A stretch of DNA of 48,867 nt from Agathobaculum butyriciproducens (GCA_003096535.1 QEKJ01000020.1:1-48867), one strand, 5' to 3'. Shown: positions 1 to 8,196, numbered from the stretch's first letter. Program-made: numbers and translations. Notes: a model not told the origin generated them from the sequence alone.

Positions 1-205
<205 letters not shown>

Positions 206-398
206 GTATTAAAAGAACCGAAGTTCATTTAATCGACTTTAGAGTCTGACGTGTCACTTTGTTTTAACTGGAGTTGTGACTTCCAGCGATTTACCAAGAG
301 TAAAAAACTCTCGAAATTTCAGGTTCGCACTACAACCTTGTTCATATCGAACAAAAGTTTAAGCACATCGTTGTTTAATTTACAAGGTACAATCTGCT

Positions 399-411
399 GT
401 TTTTAAAGAGT
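399..411 (-). promoter_or_regulatory. boxA-like antitermination element in rRNA leader
   Basis: On the minus strand the 16S leader contains ACTCTTTAAAAA, close to the boxA consensus TGCTCTTTAAA bound by NusB/NusE in rRNA antitermination. It lies about 195 nt upstream of 16S and downstream of all three promoters, the expected position. The rest of the leader (206-457) holds no gene I can recognise. Confidence 0.5.
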
Positions 412-457
412 TTTCACAACTTTTCGTTGTTCTTAACTGCTCATCAACAGCTTATTT

Positions 458-486
458 AGTATATCAAAACCAGAAGCGTTTGTCAA
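458..486 (-). promoter_or_regulatory. rRNA operon promoter P1 (16S-proximal)
   Basis: On the minus strand TTGACA (486-481) is followed after exactly 17 bases by TATACT (463-458), a near-consensus housekeeping sigma promoter reading into the 16S gene. It is the closest of three similar tandem promoters. Confidence 0.85.
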
Positions 487-567
487 GAACTTTTTTCGAT
501 TTATTTTTCAATCAATCTTCGTTCATCGACTCGATTCTATTTTGACCGCTGTCGAAACAGCCTATTC

Positions 568-596
568 AGGATACCAAACTTTTCACCATTTGTCAA
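568..596 (-). promoter_or_regulatory. rRNA operon promoter P2
   Basis: Minus strand TTGACA (596-591), a 17-base spacer, then TATCCT (573-568). The following CTGTTTCGACAG short hairpin resembles the sequence after P3, so the promoter plus its start region looks duplicated. Confidence 0.8.
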
Positions 597-653
597 GAAC
601 TTTTTTCAAATTCTTTTTGGTACGCTGAACCGCTGTTTGAAAACAGCTTATTT

Positions 654-683
654 AGGATACCATCGTCCCCCCTGTTTTGTCAA
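654..683 (-). promoter_or_regulatory. rRNA operon promoter P3 (distal)
   Basis: Minus strand TTGACA (683-678), an 18-base spacer, then TATCCT (659-654), followed by the palindromic CTGTTTTCAAACAG. The longer spacer suggests it is weaker than P1 and P2. Confidence 0.7.
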
Positions 684-720
684 TAACTATTTTTCATTTT
701 TCTGCATTTTATGCAAACCC

Positions 721-749
721 TTGAGATACCGCCGTAAATCTGCTATACT
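721..749 (+). promoter_or_regulatory. metA promoter
   Basis: TTGAGA (721-726), a 17-base spacer and TATACT (744-749) lie 46 bases before the metA start. The predicted leader is only about 40 nt, too short for a SAM or T-box riboswitch. Confidence 0.75.
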
Positions 750-795
750 GAATATATTATATAAAGATTTGTGAAGAGAAAAAGGAGGTGTCGGC

Positions 796-1710
796 TTGCC
801 TATCAAGATAGCCGACAGTCTACCGGCACGCGCCGTATTGGAGAGCGAAAACATTTTCGTTATGACCGAACACCGTGCCGCGACACAGGACATTCGTCCT
901 CTTCGCATCGGCTTGCTCAACCTGATGCCATTGAAAATCATTACCGAGACCCAGATTCTGCGCTGTTTATCCAACACGCCGATCCAGATCGAGGTCGATC
1001 TGATCCAGACCGAAACGTACCATTCCAAAAATACGCCGGAGGATCATCTTCTCACCTTTTACAAGACATTCGACGATATCCGCGACCAGAAGTATGACGG
1101 TTTTATCATCACCGGTGCGCCGGTGGAGACCATGCCGTTCGAGGAAGTCGAATACTGGAAGGAACTGACCGAGATTATGGACTGGACTAAAACGCACGTT
1201 CATTCCACGCTGCACATCTGTTGGGGAGCGCAGGCCGGTCTGTATTATCACTACGGTATTCCGAAGTACATGCTCCCCGAGAAAATGTCCGGCATTTTCA
1301 AGCACCATGTTCTGCGGCCGAAGGAGCCGCTGCTGCGCGGCTTTGATGATATCTTCTGCGCACCGCACTCGCGCCACACCGAGGTGCGTGCCGCCGACAT
1401 CCGCAAAGACGAGCGTCTGACCATTCTCGCAGAGTCGCATGAAGCCGGTGTGCACATCGTAGAGGCGATGAACGGCCGTCAGATCTTTGTACTCGGCCAC
1501 GGCGAGTACGACGCCGACACGCTCAAAAAAGAGTATGAGCGTGATCTGGCCAAGGGCATGAACCCGGAGGTGCCGCGTCATTACTTCCGCAACGACGATC
1601 CCAACGAGGACGTGCTGGTGACCTGGAAGGCACATGCCAACCTGTTCTACACCAACTGGGTCAACTACTATGTATACCAGACAACACCGTATTATCTGGA
1701 CAAAATGTAA
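796..1710 (+). CDS. metA: Homoserine O-acyltransferase (likely acetyltransferase) MetA
   Basis: This 304-residue protein is a full-length MetA-family homoserine O-acyltransferase, which activates homoserine for methionine synthesis in the cytoplasm. The catalytic Cys142 sits in [15 protein letters not shown], and His235 and Glu237 sit in FVLGHGEYD. Residue 111, which sets acyl-CoA choice in characterised MetA enzymes, is Glu ([12 protein letters not shown]); Glu is associated with acetyl-CoA and Gly with succinyl-CoA, so O-acetylhomoserine is the likely product. The start is TTG at 796, chosen because AGGAGGTG ends five bases upstream and no ATG fits. The gene stands alone with its own promoter and terminator. 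Confidence 0.95.
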   Translation: MPIKIADSLPARAVLESENIFVMTEHRAATQDIRPLRIGLLNLMPLKIITETQILRCLSNTPIQIEVDLIQTETYHSKNTPEDHLLTFYKTFDDIRDQKYDGFIITGAPVETMPFEEVEYWKELTEIMDWTKTHVHSTLHICWGAQAGLYYHYGIPKYMLPEKMSGIFKHHVLRPKEPLLRGFDDIFCAPHSRHTEVRAADIRKDERLTILAESHEAGVHIVEAMNGRQIFVLGHGEYDADTLKKEYERDLAKGMNPEVPRHYFRNDDPNEDVLVTWKAHANLFYTNWVNYYVYQTTPYYLDKM

Positions 1711-1713
1711 CAC

Positions 1714-1746
1714 AAAAGCCGCTCATCCATTGGATAGCGGCTTTTT
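1714..1746 (+). terminator. Intrinsic terminator of metA
   Basis: AAAAGCCGCT pairs with AGCGGCTTTT, with an inner ATCC/GGAT, followed by a T run. It starts four bases after the metA stop codon. Confidence 0.9.
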
Positions 1747-1750
1747 CGCA

Positions 1751-1785
1751 CAAAAAGGGAGTATCCAAAGATACTCCCTTTCGTT
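1751..1785 (-). terminator. Intrinsic terminator of rex
   Basis: On the minus strand GAAAGGGAGTATC pairs with GATACTCCCTTT and is followed by a T run. It directly follows the rex stop, back to back with the metA terminator. It may work in both directions. Confidence 0.85.
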
Positions 1786-2442
1786 TTACAGGTTCTGTTC
1801 TCTTTTCTCATCCGCTGCGCCGACCAGATGACACAGCGTCATCAGGCTGTCCGACAGGTGCACGTTTTCGACCGGAACGCCCAGTCCCTCCAGATGAAGG
1901 TCCTCGCCGGTGAAATTCCACAGGCCGCGGATACCGCGCTCTACCAGACCGCGTGCAATACGCGGAGCATCTCCTCGCGGAATGGTGAGCACTGCCACAT
2001 CCGGCTTGTTGCACTCGATGAACTCCGCAAGCGTATCCGCGCTGCGCACCTCATGGCCGCCAAAGCGCTGACCGATGAGCTGCGGATTTGCGTCAAACGC
2101 ACACAGCAACTCAAAGCCGCTGGCAGAAAAGTTAAAGTTATTGAGCAATGCACGACCGAGGTTGCCGGCACCCAGCAGAATCGCCGTGCGGCCGGTCCGC
2201 AGACCCATGATCGCACCCAGCTCCTCCTGCAGTTTGTCGATATTATAGCCGTAGCCCTGCTGACCAAAGCCGCCGAAACAGTTAAAGTCCTGACGAATCT
2301 GCGAAGCGGTCAGTCCCATGCGCTCTGCCAGTGCTTTGGAGGAGATACGCTGCTCCCCTTCAGCCTTCAGCTCACAAATATTCCGATAATAGCGAGGCAA
2401 TCGCTGAATTACCGCTTTGGAAACCTCTTGCTTGCGTTCCAC
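1786..2442 (-). CDS. rex: Redox-sensing transcriptional repressor Rex
   Basis: This 218-residue protein is a Rex-family repressor that senses the NADH/NAD+ ratio and releases DNA when NADH is high. Residues ~8-80 form the winged-helix DNA-binding domain (ISSKALAERMGLTASQIRQD, then FGQQGYGYN). A Rossmann fold follows, with the dinucleotide loop GAGNLGRAL near residue 92 and the family-typical GLWNFTGEDL near the C-terminus. The start is a GTG at 2442 preceded by a purine-rich GAGAGGGAGAGA. It lies 38 bases downstream of isocitrate dehydrogenase on the same strand, so the two are probably co-transcribed; a Rex-like operator at the icd promoter suggests feedback. Confidence 0.95.
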   Translation of the reverse strand: MERKQEVSKAVIQRLPRYYRNICELKAEGEQRISSKALAERMGLTASQIRQDFNCFGGFGQQGYGYNIDKLQEELGAIMGLRTGRTAILLGAGNLGRALLNNFNFSASGFELLCAFDANPQLIGQRFGGHEVRSADTLAEFIECNKPDVAVLTIPRGDAPRIARGLVERGIRGLWNFTGEDLHLEGLGVPVENVHLSDSLMTLCHLVGAADEKREQNL

Positions 2443-2480
2443 AGACTCTCTCCCTCTCTCAAATTCTATTCTCGTGTAAA

Positions 2481-3638
2481 TTACAGCTTAGCGATGGTAT
2501 CCAGCACATAGTCGGTAAATTCCTGCGCGGTTGCACCGGTATCACGACCGGTAACAACAACCTTGCGCTCCTCTACCATGCAGATATCAAGTGCGCGGTC
2601 GAGCTTCTTTGCCAGTTCGATTTCACCGATGTGCTCAAGCAGCATAACGGCTGCACGCAGTACGGAGGACGGATCCGCGTACTTTGCGCGGCCTTCCTGT
2701 ACCATACGCGGCGCAGAGCCGTGAATTGCCTCGAACATCGCATAGCGCTTGCCGATATTGGCAGAGCCAGCCGTACCAACACCGCCCTGGATCTCAGCGG
2801 CCTCGTCGGTGATGATGTCGCCGTACAGGTTCGGCAGTACAACGACCTTAAAGTCGCGGCGGCGCTTGTCGTCGAGCAGCTTTGCGGTCATGATGTCGAT
2901 GTACCAGTCATCAAACTGTACTTCCGGATACTCCTTGGCTACCTTCTGGCAGGTATCGAGGAACTTGCCGTCGGTGGTTTTGATGATATTCGCCTTGGTG
3001 ACGCAGGAAACGCGGTTCTTGCCGGTCTTGCGTGCATAGTCGAATGCCAGACGAGCGATACGCTCACAGCCCTGCGAGGTAGCAACGGTGAAGTCGATGA
3101 ACAGATCGTCATCAATCTGTACGCCCTGAGAGCCGACAGCGTAGCCGCCCTCGGTGTTCTCACGGTAGAACGTCCAGTCGATACCCAGCTCCGGCACCTT
3201 TACCGGGCGCACGTTGGCAAACAGGTCGAGACCCTTGCGCATTGCAACGTTTGCGGACTCTACGTTCGGCCACGGATCGCCCTTGCGCGGGGTCGTGGTG
3301 GGGCCCTTCAGGATAACGTGGCACTTCTTCAGCTCTTCCATAACGTCAGGCGGGATAGCGCAGCCGAGTTCAGCACGGCGCTCGATGGTCAGGCCGTCGA
3401 TCACGCGGAACTCCACCTTGCCGGCCTTTACCTTGTCTGCCAGCAGAACCTCCAGCGCGTGCTGTGCCATGCCGGTGATCATCGGGCCGATGCCGTCGCC
3501 GCCGCACACGCCGATAATCAGCTTGTCCAGCTTGGAGTAATCAATAAAATCGTCCTGCGCCTTCATATCCATGATACGCTTGCGCTGGCTCTCTACAACT
3601 GCCTCAAATTTATCCAGAACAGACTGGTCGATAGACAT
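2481..3638 (-). CDS. icd: Isocitrate dehydrogenase
   Basis: This 385-residue protein belongs to the isocitrate/isopropylmalate dehydrogenase family, which converts isocitrate to 2-oxoglutarate with Mg2+ and NAD(P)+. Family signatures include the N-terminal GVCGGDGIGP, the substrate loop YRENTEGGYAVGSQG, the conserved NIIKTTDG, the metal-site region NLYGDIITDEAAEIQGG and the cofactor region AIHGSAPR. The next gene upstream is aconitase, which supports the isocitrate rather than isopropylmalate assignment. The start ATG at 3638 follows AGGAGG by eight bases. I cannot decide NAD versus NADP from sequence alone. Together with aconitase it supplies 2-oxoglutarate for glutamate synthesis in an anaerobe. 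Confidence 0.9.
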   Translation of the reverse strand: MSIDQSVLDKFEAVVESQRKRIMDMKAQDDFIDYSKLDKLIIGVCGGDGIGPMITGMAQHALEVLLADKVKAGKVEFRVIDGLTIERRAELGCAIPPDVMEELKKCHVILKGPTTTPRKGDPWPNVESANVAMRKGLDLFANVRPVKVPELGIDWTFYRENTEGGYAVGSQGVQIDDDLFIDFTVATSQGCERIARLAFDYARKTGKNRVSCVTKANIIKTTDGKFLDTCQKVAKEYPEVQFDDWYIDIMTAKLLDDKRRRDFKVVVLPNLYGDIITDEAAEIQGGVGTAGSANIGKRYAMFEAIHGSAPRMVQEGRAKYADPSSVLRAAVMLLEHIGEIELAKKLDRALDICMVEERKVVVTGRDTGATAQEFTDYVLDTIAKL

Positions 3639-3658
3639 AGTTTTGTCCTCCTACACCA

Positions 3659-3676
3659 TTGATATTATTTTAACAA
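3659..3676 (-). promoter_or_regulatory. Rex-like operator over the icd promoter
   Basis: The minus strand reads TTGTTAAAATAATATCAA. The left half matches the Rex consensus TTGTTAANNNNTTAACAA fully and the right half at five of seven positions. It overlaps the -10 box of the icd-rex promoter, where a repressor would block transcription. Confidence 0.45.
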
Positions 3677-3695
3677 AAGAAAATATGGCTGTCAA
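3667..3695 (-). promoter_or_regulatory. icd-rex promoter
   Basis: Minus strand TTGACA (3695-3690), exactly 17 bases, then TAAAAT (3672-3667). A hairpin (CCGACTGGAGA with TCTCCGGTCGG, 3698-3730) lies between the aconitase stop and this promoter; it lacks a clear T run and may be a weak terminator for aconitase. Confidence 0.75.
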
Positions 3696-3744
3696 GTCCG
3701 ACTGGAGAACCCGCCTGGCTCTCCGGTCGGCATAAGGTCTTGAC

Positions 3745-5667
3745 TTACTTGTTCTGCTGACGTGCATACAGCAGCGTGCCGCCTGCAAGCAGTGCGTGAC
3801 GCTGGCGCTCGGAAACCTCACAGTCGGCCTTGAAGGTCTTGCCGCCGCAAACAACGGTGACCTGCTCGCCGTTCTTTACTTCCTCGAGCACGTTCGGCAG
3901 AGAGATTTCATCCAGCAGATTGATTGCATCGTAGTCCGCCGGATCGGCAAAGGTCAGCGGGATGATACCGGAGTTGACCAGATTTGCCTTGTGAATTCGT
4001 GCGAAGGACTTGCACAGTACAGCCTTTACGCCCAGATACAGCGGAACGAGTGCTGCATGCTCACGGGACGAGCCCTGACCGTAGTTTGCGCCGCCGACAA
4101 TTACGCCGCCGCCCTGCTCCTTGCAGCGGGACGGAAACTCCGGATCGACGTTGATAAAGCAGTAGTTGGAGTAGTACGGCACGTTCGAGCGATACGGCAG
4201 CAGCTTTGCGCCGGCCGGCAGGATGTGGTCGGTGGTGATGTTATCCTCGGTCTTGAGAACGACCTTGCCGGTGTAGGATGCCTCGAGCGCCTTGCCCAGC
4301 GGGAAGGGCTTGATGTTCGGGCCGCGAACGACCTCGACCTCAGCCGGATTCTCGGCCGGCTTTACGATCATGTTGTCGTTGATAGTGAAATGCTCAGGCA
4401 TTTCGATCTCCGGCATCTCGCCGAGGGTGCGCGGATCGGTCAGCACACCGGTCAGTGCAGACGCTGCTGCAACCTCCGGAGATACGAGGAAGATCTGTGC
4501 ATCCTGGGTGCCGGAACGGCCCTCAAAGTTGCGGTTGAAGGTACGCAGCGATACGCCGCCGGACTCCGGCGACTGACCCATGCCGATGCAGGGACCGCAG
4601 GCGCACTCCAGGATACGCGCACCGGCCGAAATGATGTCCGCCAGAGCGCCGTTCTGCGCCAGCATGTTGAATACCTGCTTGGAGCCGGGGCTGATGGTCA
4701 GAGAAACCTCCGGGCTTACGGTCTTGCCCTTGAGGATGGAGGCAACCTTCATCATGTCGTAGTAAGAGGAGTTGGTGCACGAACCGATGCAGCACTGGTT
4801 TACCTTGATCTCGCCGATTTCGGATACCTTCTTGACGTTATCCGGCATGTGCGGCATAGCAGCCAGCGGCTCCAGCGCGGACAGGTCTACGGTGTACTCC
4901 TCGTCGTACTCTGCATCCGGGTCGGAGGACAGCGGTACCCATACGTCGCCGCGGCCCTGTGCCTCGAGGAACTTCTTGGTTGCCTCGTCGGACGGGAAGA
5001 TTGAGGTGGTAGCACCCAGCTCAGCGCCCATATTGGTGATGGTGGCACGCTCCGGTACGGACAGGGTCTTTACGCCCTCGCCTGCGTACTCTACGATCTT
5101 GCCGACACCGCCCTTGACGGTCATCTGGCGCAGTACGTCCAGAATAACGTCCTTCGCAGATACCCACGGCGACAGCTTGCCGACGAGGTTGACGCGAACC
5201 ATCTTCGGCATCGGGATGTAGTACGCGCCGCCGCCCATTGCGACTGCAACGTCCAGACCGCCGGCACCGAACGCCAGCATGCCGATGCCGCCGCCGGTCG
5301 GCGTATGGCTGTCCGAGCCGATCAGGGTCTTGCCCGGTGCGCCGAAGCGCTCCAGATGCACCTGATGGCAGATGCCGTTGCCTGCCTTCGAATAGTAGAT
5401 ACCATGCTTCTTAGCGACAGAACCGATATATTTGTGGTCGTCCGCATTCTCGAAGCCGGACTGCAGGGTATTGTGGTCAATGTAAGCGACCGAGCGCTCG
5501 GTCTTGACCTGATCGACGCCCATCGCCTCAAACTGGAGATAAGCCATCGTACCGGTGGCATCCTGCGTCAGCGTCTGGTCGATCTTCAGACCGATCTCCT
5601 GACCCAGTACCATTTCGCCGTCTACCAAGTGCGCTTTCAAAATCTTCTGCGCGATTGTCATACCCAT
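3745..5667 (-). CDS. acn: Aconitate hydratase (aconitase)
   Basis: This 640-residue [4Fe-4S] dehydratase interconverts citrate and isocitrate. The cluster ligands are visible in CCIGSCTNSS and CACGPCIGMGQS. Active-site stretches GSDSHTPTGGG, NRNFEGRSG and the C-terminal swivel motifs GGANYGQGSSREHA and KSFARIH are intact. The length fits the compact clostridial aconitase type. An in-frame extension opens to 5823, but the ATG at 5667 is preferred because AAGGAA lies seven bases upstream and the family N-terminus aligns there. A second ATG two codons later is possible. It lies upstream of icd and rex on the same strand. Confidence 0.93.
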   Translation of the reverse strand: MGMTIAQKILKAHLVDGEMVLGQEIGLKIDQTLTQDATGTMAYLQFEAMGVDQVKTERSVAYIDHNTLQSGFENADDHKYIGSVAKKHGIYYSKAGNGICHQVHLERFGAPGKTLIGSDSHTPTGGGIGMLAFGAGGLDVAVAMGGGAYYIPMPKMVRVNLVGKLSPWVSAKDVILDVLRQMTVKGGVGKIVEYAGEGVKTLSVPERATITNMGAELGATTSIFPSDEATKKFLEAQGRGDVWVPLSSDPDAEYDEEYTVDLSALEPLAAMPHMPDNVKKVSEIGEIKVNQCCIGSCTNSSYYDMMKVASILKGKTVSPEVSLTISPGSKQVFNMLAQNGALADIISAGARILECACGPCIGMGQSPESGGVSLRTFNRNFEGRSGTQDAQIFLVSPEVAAASALTGVLTDPRTLGEMPEIEMPEHFTINDNMIVKPAENPAEVEVVRGPNIKPFPLGKALEASYTGKVVLKTEDNITTDHILPAGAKLLPYRSNVPYYSNYCFINVDPEFPSRCKEQGGGVIVGGANYGQGSSREHAALVPLYLGVKAVLCKSFARIHKANLVNSGIIPLTFADPADYDAINLLDEISLPNVLEEVKNGEQVTVVCGGKTFKADCEVSERQRHALLAGGTLLYARQQNK

Positions 5668-5698
5668 GTGTGTTTCCTTCGCTCCTTTATGTCCCGAC

Positions 5699-5787
5699 GC
5701 GAAAGGCTTTCGCTTTCGCGCCCCATTCTCGTCAGAATGGGTGGTTGCGGCTTCCACAGCCTTCTCCACGGTGTAACCCACACCGTG
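5699..5787 (-). promoter_or_regulatory. Hairpin-rich leader of aconitase mRNA
   Basis: The leader has three perfect short stems in a row: CACGGTGT/ACACCGTG (5767-5787, five-base loop), CCCATTCT/AGAATGGG (5722-5741, four-base loop) and GCGAAAG/CTTTCGC (5699-5719, with an alternative pairing). None has a T run, so they are not terminators. I do not recognise a known riboswitch or IRE-like element. Confidence 0.45.
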
Positions 5788-5797
5788 CCCAAAAACA

Positions 5798-5840
5798 AAA
5801 ATAGAAGTGGTGTTCGCATACACGAAACCACTTCTATTTT
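5798..5840 (-). promoter_or_regulatory. Palindromic operator candidate at the aconitase promoter
   Basis: A perfect 14-base inverted repeat (5798-5811 with 5827-5840, arm AAAATAGAAGTGGT) surrounds a 15-base centre. One arm contains the TAAAAT -10 box. Because predicted transcription starts inside the repeat, only half would be transcribed, which favours a protein-binding operator over a terminator. Confidence 0.5.
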
Positions 5841-5863
5841 ACAACATTCTATCGGTTTTGCAA
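5836..5863 (-). promoter_or_regulatory. Aconitase promoter
   Basis: Minus strand TTGCAA (5863-5858), 16 bases, TAAAAT (5841-5836). Reading the -35 as TTTGCA gives a 17-base spacer. Between this promoter and coaX (5864-5987) I see no further gene. Confidence 0.5.
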
Positions 5864-5987
5864 AGCACTTTTCACCGCAGTGATTTGAAAAAGTTCAAGC
5901 CTTTTTCTGCGTTTTTTCAGCAGAATTACTGTTTTCGGCAGAAAGTCACTTGTGTTTGCCGAAAAAGCGGTTCCACGGCAGCTTAAC

Positions 5988-6833
5988 TTATTTGTTCTCC
6001 TGCCATGCACCCTCCTCAGTCACCTCGATGACGCTGTTATTCATATCCAGCTTGCGGTTTTCAAACGCCTCGCGGTTGTTCTCGTAGATGAGACGCAGAC
6101 CCTCGAGCGTCAGGTTCGGGTCCACATCGTCGATGAGGTCGCAGTATTCCGCCATCATGCGGCCCATGCCGCCGGTAGCGACGACTCTCGCCTTGCCGCC
6201 CAGCTCCTTCTGGATATCCGTGATAATGCCGGTCAGCGCGCCGACATAGCCGCGCACCGCACCGGACTGCATGGACTGCACGGTAGTCTTGCCGATGGCG
6301 TTCTTCGGGCGCTCAATGTCCACGCGCGGTAGCTTGGAGGCCTTGAGAAACAGCGCTTCCATTGCCACCTTCAGACCCGGGAAAATCGCGCCGCCCTGAT
6401 ACGCGCCGTTCTCGTCGATGGCATCAAAGGTGGTCGCCGTGCCGATATCCACGATGATGAGCGGCTTGCCGTACTTGCGAACCGCAGAAACCGCGTTGAC
6501 CAGTCGGTCCGCGCCGACCTCGCGCGGGTTGGCATAGCAGTTTTCAATGCCGATATCCGCATCGCGGCCTGCAATGACCGGCTGCACAAACAGATACTTG
6601 CGGATGGCGTTGATGAGCGTGTACATCACCGGCGGCACTACGGACGCGATAACGACCGCAGTCGTATCCGCACAGGCGATATCGTGGAAGTGATAATACT
6701 GCGCGATCAGCATACCCAGCTCATCCGAGGTGCGCTCAGAATTGGTGGAAATGCGGAACGAGCCGCGCAGCTTGTCTCCGTCATATAAACCGAACACCAT
6801 GTTGGTGTTGCCTACGTCGATTGCTAAAAGCAT
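5988..6833 (-). CDS. coaX: Type III pantothenate kinase
   Basis: This 281-residue protein is a CoaX-type pantothenate kinase, which performs the first step of coenzyme A synthesis. It has the ASKHA-fold signatures LLAIDVGNTNMVFGLYDG at the N-terminus, GADRLVNAVSA in the middle and VDIGTATTFDAID after it. Type III enzymes typically need a monovalent cation and resist feedback by CoA. AGGAGAAC precedes the ATG at 6833. It follows the phosphoesterase gene by 26 bases on the same strand, so the two are likely one transcript. The C-terminal ~25 residues are acidic and not obviously conserved. Confidence 0.95.
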   Translation of the reverse strand: MLLAIDVGNTNMVFGLYDGDKLRGSFRISTNSERTSDELGMLIAQYYHFHDIACADTTAVVIASVVPPVMYTLINAIRKYLFVQPVIAGRDADIGIENCYANPREVGADRLVNAVSAVRKYGKPLIIVDIGTATTFDAIDENGAYQGGAIFPGLKVAMEALFLKASKLPRVDIERPKNAIGKTTVQSMQSGAVRGYVGALTGIITDIQKELGGKARVVATGGMGRMMAEYCDLIDDVDPNLTLEGLRLIYENNREAFENRKLDMNNSVIEVTEEGAWQENK

Positions 6834-6859
6834 AATGTTCTCCTAATTTTCTATTTCTC

Positions 6860-7366
6860 TTACAGGCTCTCTTTTCGCAGCAGACTGCCGTCCTCATCGA
6901 CCAGCTCGAGCAGCGTAGCCCGTCCGTTCTCGATGGTCAGCCGTGCATAGCTGGCCGGACCGCCGCGCGGCAGACTGATGCTGCCCGGATTGCATACCCA
7001 CACGCCGTTCTCCCGCTCGAGCATCATGCGGTGCGTATGCCCGAAAAAGGCAAGCGCGCAGTGCTCCTCGTAAGCCCGCTGGGACACAATGCCGCTCGAC
7101 AGCATGCCGACACGCTCACGGTGGCCGTGCGTGATATAAATCCGCACGCCGCCCGGTGTCACAACCGCATTCAGCGGCACTTCGGGATCAAAATCGTTGT
7201 TGCCCCGCACACGGCAGATCGGCATAGCCGGGAACACACGCTCGATCTCCCGGGCATCCTCGGCGTGATCGCCTAAGTGAATGACCGCATCCGGTTCTTC
7301 CCTGTCTACCGCAAAGGCCATTGCCATGTTATAGCCGTGGGAATCTGCAAATATCAGCACTTTCAT
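6860..7366 (-). CDS. YfcE/MJ0936-family metallophosphoesterase
   Basis: This 168-residue cytoplasmic phosphodiesterase-like protein has all calcineurin-type metal motifs in order: FADSHG (8-10 region), HLGDHAED, RGNND, YITHGH and FFGHTH, ending with CNPGSISLPRGG typical of the YfcE group. Family members hydrolyse model phosphodiesters; the natural substrate is usually unknown. An in-frame extension reaches 7453, but the family N-terminus (MKVLIFADSHG) begins at 7366, with a GAGGGAA Shine-Dalgarno-like stretch before it. It is first in a likely two-gene unit with coaX. Confidence 0.88.
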   Translation of the reverse strand: MKVLIFADSHGYNMAMAFAVDREEPDAVIHLGDHAEDAREIERVFPAMPICRVRGNNDFDPEVPLNAVVTPGGVRIYITHGHRERVGMLSSGIVSQRAYEEHCALAFFGHTHRMMLERENGVWVCNPGSISLPRGGPASYARLTIENGRATLLELVDEDGSLLRKESL

Positions 7367-7475
7367 GTTGTTCCCTCTCTCTGCGCCGCATATATAGCTG
7401 TATTTTACACCGAGTATCCCGTGATGTAAAGTAATTTTCTTGCGATCAGCCACAATTTATTCCCCTGTGCACACA

Positions 7476-7499
7476 CTTCTCCTCCCGGCGGCATATACT
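7476..7499 (+). promoter_or_regulatory. Possible sporulation-type promoter of the small-gene cluster
   Basis: GGCATATACTG (7490-7500) resembles mother-cell sigma -10 elements (CATA-containing). No good TTGACA-like -35 lies at the right distance; an AC-rich stretch (cacacactt) is at the -35 position. This is suggestive only. Confidence 0.3.
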
Positions 7500-7538
7500 G
7501 TCATGAAACAACTTCTTATGAGAGAGGACGGGACGCGA

Positions 7539-7805
7539 ATGGATCAGAACGAACTGCTCCGCAGACTTGCGGCACAGGCCGGTGGAGATGCAGCACTCGA
7601 ACGGCTTTCCGGTGCGCTCGGCACCGCAGACGGCAGGCGTGCGGTCGAGCAGCTGTCTGCACAGCATGCCGATGAGCTGGAACAGGCCGCAAAAGCCGCG
7701 CAAAGAGGTGACATGCGCAGCGCAGCACAGGCAGCGCAAAAACTCATGCAGACACCCGAGGGTGCGCGGCTTGCCGCTCAGCTGCGGCACATTTTCGGCA
7801 AATAA
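7539..7805 (+). CDS. Small hypothetical protein, first of a three-gene cluster
   Basis: This 88-residue protein is hydrophilic, Ala- and Gln-rich and predicted mostly helical (MDQNELLRRLAAQAGG at the start, GARLAAQLRHIFGK at the end). It has no signal peptide or membrane segment. I do not recognise the family. The start at 7539 is chosen by its moderate GAGAGGACGG upstream and the coding pattern; ATGs at 7503 and 7518 are in frame and possible. It is followed after 12 bases by the next small gene with a strong ribosome binding site, so the three are probably one operon. Confidence 0.6.
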   Translation: MDQNELLRRLAAQAGGDAALERLSGALGTADGRRAVEQLSAQHADELEQAAKAAQRGDMRSAAQAAQKLMQTPEGARLAAQLRHIFGK

Positions 7806-7817
7806 GGAGGCTTTTGC

Positions 7818-8183
7818 ATGGAAAACGATATGCTTTCCTCGCTGCTGAGCGACCCGGAAGCACTGCAGAACGCGATGAAAACCGTGTCCGACCTGCTCGG
7901 CGGTCAGCCGTCCGCACAGACAGAGCCGCAGAACGCCTATGACCCTGCTTCCGAAATGATGCAGAAGGCGCTTCCGGTCATCGGCGCGATCGCGCAGAGC
8001 GGGCAGAATGCCGTAAAACCGGAAAAACGCGCACTGCTCGGTGCGCTCAAGCCGTTCGTTGCCGAGGAGGTCTCCGGCCAGTTCGACCGTGCACTCCGTC
8101 TGGTCAGCATGGCTCGGATGGCGCGCGCGGCACTCGGACAGGTGAACCTCTCTGCAGACGATACCGCGCCGCGAGCCTTATAG
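7818..8183 (+). CDS. Small hypothetical protein, second of a three-gene cluster
   Basis: This 121-residue protein has an acidic N-terminal helix pattern (SLLSDPEALQNAMKTVSDLL) and a second helical half (KRALLGALKPFV, RALRLVSMARMARAALGQ). It has no signal peptide or membrane segment. AAGGAGG lies ten bases before the ATG. Clostridia carry many small proteins of the form LLSDPxAMxxxM next to other small genes, but I know of no assigned function. Operon context with both neighbours suggests a shared role, perhaps structural. Confidence 0.65.
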   Translation: MENDMLSSLLSDPEALQNAMKTVSDLLGGQPSAQTEPQNAYDPASEMMQKALPVIGAIAQSGQNAVKPEKRALLGALKPFVAEEVSGQFDRALRLVSMARMARAALGQVNLSADDTAPRAL

Positions 8184-8196
8184 GAGGTGCTGACCC

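Noticed and set aside
206-400. tRNA gene in the rRNA leader (GGTTCG-like stretch near 322)
   Set aside because: No acceptor, D or anticodon arms can be formed around it.
721-795. SAM or T-box riboswitch before metA
   Set aside because: The predicted leader is about 40 nt and lacks any conserved aptamer core.
5668-5823. N-terminal 52-residue extension of aconitase
   Set aside because: It would translate the operator and leader hairpins; the family N-terminus and ribosome binding site support 5667.
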